Source: Bermanella sp. WJH001 (GTDB lineage: Bacteria; Pseudomonadota; Gammaproteobacteria; Pseudomonadales; Oceanobacteraceae). From it: 64,000 nucleotides of DNA. Both the position numbers and the translations under genes were made by a program. The DNA lies in NCBI RefSeq assembly GCF_030070105.1, contig NZ_JASJOO010000003.1:543155-607154 (forward strand). The letters run 5' to 3'. Shown here one piece after another: positions 61,003 through 64,000 of this stretch; positions within the stretch are counted from its first letter, which is position 1; the number at the start of each line of letters is the position of its first letter. A model generated the notes under the pieces. That model was not told where the DNA came from, made no database searches, and saw only the letters and a list, made by a program, of their open reading frames with translations.

Positions 61003-63129
61003 CTAACCTCGTCGCCATGTATGCAATTTTTCTACAATTTGTAATAGTTTTTGTGGGGCATTATTGCGCTTCCATTCACCGGCCACGTACTTATTCGCTT
61101 CCATCATGGTTGGGTAAGCGTGAATGGTGCCTAGAATTTTATTCAACCCCAAACCATGGCGCATAGCCAATACAAACTCGGCCATTAATTCACCGGCCAT
61201 GGCACCCACAATGGTGGCCCCTAATATTTTATCTTTACCCGGTACGGTCAGTACTTTTACAAAGCCACGGGCTTGACCATCCACAATGGCACGGTCTAAT
61301 TCTTTTATTTCAAACTTCGTCACTTCAAACGCAATGCCTTTTGCTTTGGCATCGGTTTCATTTAAACCCACACGGCCCACTTGCGGATCGGTGTAGGTGG
61401 CCCAAGGGATAACAGAATAGTCGGCTTTGAATCTTTTTAAATGACCAAATAGTGCATTTACACTGGCATACCATGCCTCGTGAGCTGAAACATGGGTAAA
61501 TTGATAACCGCCGATCACATCACCTACGGCATATACACCGGGCATACTGGTTTCTAGGTATTCATCCACCAAGATGTTGCCACGCTCATCTAGCTGAATA
61601 TTTAAGTTATCTAAGCCATAACCTTTCACATTGGCTTCGCGACCAACGGCCATGATCATGGCATCAAAGGTGATCGTTTGATCACCCTCTGGTGTTTCAA
61701 TAACCGCTTGTTTTTCACCATTAATCAACGCAAATGATTTTGGCTTACAACCTGTCATCAGATTCATGCCTTCGGTTTTAAACTGCGCAGTGACTTCTTC
61801 AACCACATCCGCATCTTCACGCCCTAAAATATGAGGAGCCGGATCCACCATGGTGACAGTAGTACCTAAGCGATTAAAACTTTGTGCAAGTTCACAACCA
61901 ATCGGCCCTGCACCAATGACCAACAAGCGTTTTGGTTGTTGTTTGATTTCCCACAAGGTATCAGAGGTGTAATAACCCACTTCATCAATCCCCGGAATCG
62001 GGAAGACTTTTGGTCGCCCACCGGCTGCAATAATAATATTGCGCGCCGTGCGTGTTTGTTTGCCTTGTGCGGTTTCGATTTCTACTGTCCACGGGTTCAC
62101 AATAGTGGCACTGCCCGTTATGCAGTTAACACCCAAACCTTCATACCGCTCGATGCTGTCGTGAGGTTCAACGTCTTTAATGCCAGCATGGACAGACTCC
62201 ATCACTTTTGCGAAATCCACATCCACCTCACCCACATTCACACCCACGCTTTTTGCACCGCGCGCTTCATGAGCAAGGCTTGCGGCATGAATGATGGCTT
62301 TTGAGGGCACACAACCTGTATTTAAACAGTCGCCACCCATTTTATGTTTTTCTATCAGGGTTACCTTGGCTTTGGTGGCCGCTGCAATGTAGCTGCTAAC
62401 TAAACCGCCCGCACCTGCGCCAATGACCAATAAATTATCATCAAAGGTGTTTGGTTTTTGGTAGGCCTTTAACGCACGGTTCTTTTTCACTTTATTAATT
62501 AACGTACGTGCAACCCAAGGGAAAATCGCCAGCAAGACAAAACTGCCTAACAAGCCCGGTGTCATAATGCCTGCAAATGAAAGCTCATCTAATTGACCAA
62601 GCTGAGCACCGGCATTCACATACACCGCCGTGCCCGCCAACATACCCACCTGACTCACCCAATAAAATGTACGGGCTTTAATCGGCATCAAACCCATCAC
62701 AAGGTTGATAACAAAAAACGGCACAACCGGAATTAAACGTAAGGTAAATAAATAAAAGGCGCCATCTTTTTCAACGCCATTGTTAATGGTGGTTAAATAA
62801 TTACCGAATTTGGCCTGCACCCAGTCTTTTAATAAAAGGCGCGTCATTAAAAATGCCAACGTAGCACCAATGGAGCTCGCAAAACTGATTAACAATAAGC
62901 CCCAACCTAAACCAAAAATAGCGCCACCAATTAATGTAAGCGCGGCGGCCCCTGGGATCGACAGGGCCGTTGCTATCACATAAACCACAAAAAAGATGGC
63001 CCCTGTTAATAACGGTTGCTCGCTGAATAATTGCTGATAAAAGTCGGGGGTAAGATATTGCTGGGCATCAAATACCACTAAGGCGGTGATAATGGCTGCC
63101 AGAGCCGCAATTATGAGGAGCTTTTTCAT
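61003..63129 (-). CDS. VTT/TVP38-type membrane domain fused to a flavin disulfide reductase
   Basis: A 708-aa protein. Residues about 1-220 form a polytopic TVP38/DedA-like (SNARE-associated/VTT) domain (YVIATALSIPGAAALTLIGG, then GWGLLLISFASSIGATLAFL). From about 232 a pyridine nucleotide-disulfide oxidoreductase follows: FAD motif VIGAGAGGLVSSYIA, redox pair in GGDCLNTGCVPSKA, NAD motif LLVIGAGPIGCELAQSF, C-terminal G-D-V-I-G-G-Y. The usual C-terminal H-x-H-P-T-x-x-E motif reads H-A-Y-P-T-M-M-E. There is no mercury-binding cysteine pair at the C-terminus. Its substrate is unknown. Confidence 0.9.
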   Translation of the reverse strand: MKKLLIIAALAAIITALVVFDAQQYLTPDFYQQLFSEQPLLTGAIFFVVYVIATALSIPGAAALTLIGGAIFGLGWGLLLISFASSIGATLAFLMTRLLLKDWVQAKFGNYLTTINNGVEKDGAFYLFTLRLIPVVPFFVINLVMGLMPIKARTFYWVSQVGMLAGTAVYVNAGAQLGQLDELSFAGIMTPGLLGSFVLLAIFPWVARTLINKVKKNRALKAYQKPNTFDDNLLVIGAGAGGLVSSYIAAATKAKVTLIEKHKMGGDCLNTGCVPSKAIIHAASLAHEARGAKSVGVNVGEVDVDFAKVMESVHAGIKDVEPHDSIERYEGLGVNCITGSATIVNPWTVEIETAQGKQTRTARNIIIAAGGRPKVFPIPGIDEVGYYTSDTLWEIKQQPKRLLVIGAGPIGCELAQSFNRLGTTVTMVDPAPHILGREDADVVEEVTAQFKTEGMNLMTGCKPKSFALINGEKQAVIETPEGDQTITFDAMIMAVGREANVKGYGLDNLNIQLDERGNILVDEYLETSMPGVYAVGDVIGGYQFTHVSAHEAWYASVNALFGHLKRFKADYSVIPWATYTDPQVGRVGLNETDAKAKGIAFEVTKFEIKELDRAIVDGQARGFVKVLTVPGKDKILGATIVGAMAGELMAEFVLAMRHGLGLNKILGTIHAYPTMMEANKYVAGEWKRNNAPQKLLQIVEKLHTWRRG

Positions 63130-63262
63130 ATTGGTTCCATTGAAAATGAATAATGAGCTTTGAGTCAGTATGGCAGGCTTAGTTCAGATAAGCGCTATAC
63201 TATTAAACTATCAAAGACTTACGTGCGTTTATTGTTTTTAGTTTGCTTGCTCTCAATCATAA

Positions 63263-64000
<738 letters not shown>

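Noticed and set aside
61003-63129. Mercury resistance (mer) operon
   Set aside because: There is no merR, merT or merP, and the C-terminal vicinal cysteine pair of mercuric reductase is missing.

Overview
The window is a 64-kb chromosomal segment of a marine-type gammaproteobacterium. Gene content and order point to the Oceanospirillales/Pseudomonadales side: algP-, rsd/algQ- and dsbB-like genes lie close together, hemC-hemD-hemX-hemY form a run, and nudE-cysQ is divergent from yrfG-hslR-hslO-pckA. Base composition looks moderately AT-rich by eye (not computed). The species is not assigned. No rRNA, tRNA, CRISPR array, phage or insertion-sequence gene was seen.

Layout. (1) 220-16730, minus strand: a full MSHA-type (mannose-sensitive haemagglutinin, type IV) pilus locus, mshI to mshQ, tightly packed with many stop/start overlaps. 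It has an extra PilN-like gene between mshI and mshJ, and no gene at the usual mshF position. Beyond mshQ a further minus-strand reading frame runs off the left edge. (2) 16808-23391: trmL, then secB and a membrane rhodanese on the minus strand, then gpmI, an envC-like gene, a ctpA-type S41 protease and a yibQ-like deacetylase in one direction. (3) 23445-27313: a periplasmic solute-binding protein overlapped by a sensor histidine kinase, with no transporter or response regulator beside them. (4) 27324-35181: ABC-F ATPase, a TIGR02444-like protein, AlgP-like histone-H1 mimic, orphan ParA, DUF4124 protein, WD40-type lipoprotein, Rsd/AlgQ, DsbB, FliL-like protein and ribosome modulation factor. 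This is a stationary-phase/global-regulation neighbourhood. (5) 35284-42016: gshA, tex, an unknown outer-membrane-like protein and pckA. (6) 42017-46449: an accessory insertion with a long, structured 5' leader, a 956-aa lipoprotein and a predicted beta-barrel protein, placed between pckA and hslO, which are neighbours in many gammaproteobacteria. (7) 46515-49978: hslO, hslR, yrfG, nudE, cysQ. (8) 50216-53786: a small unknown protein, two near-identical CheY-like receivers, a GGDEF diguanylate cyclase, lrgB and lrgA. (9) 53787-54227: an intergenic region with three copies of a 48-bp unit, each carrying a perfect TTATCCACA DnaA box. (10) 54228-64000: enoyl-CoA hydratase, hemC-hemD-hemX-hemY, an unlisted 56-aa gene, a VF530-type protein, a repeat-rich spacer with REPIN-like palindromes, a thioesterase, a membrane-domain/flavin-disulfide-reductase fusion, and hemB running off the right edge.

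How it fits together. The pilus ATPase MshE carries the MshEN-type N-terminal repeats known to bind cyclic di-GMP, and a diguanylate cyclase is encoded about 41 kb away. The haem genes hemB, hemC and hemD flank the right half. The strongest unexplained signals are the DnaA-box array (53841-54171), the structured leader before the accessory lipoprotein (42403-42536), the CTG start of mshI, the solute-binding protein/kinase pair, and the palindromic repeat mosaic at 60207-60480.
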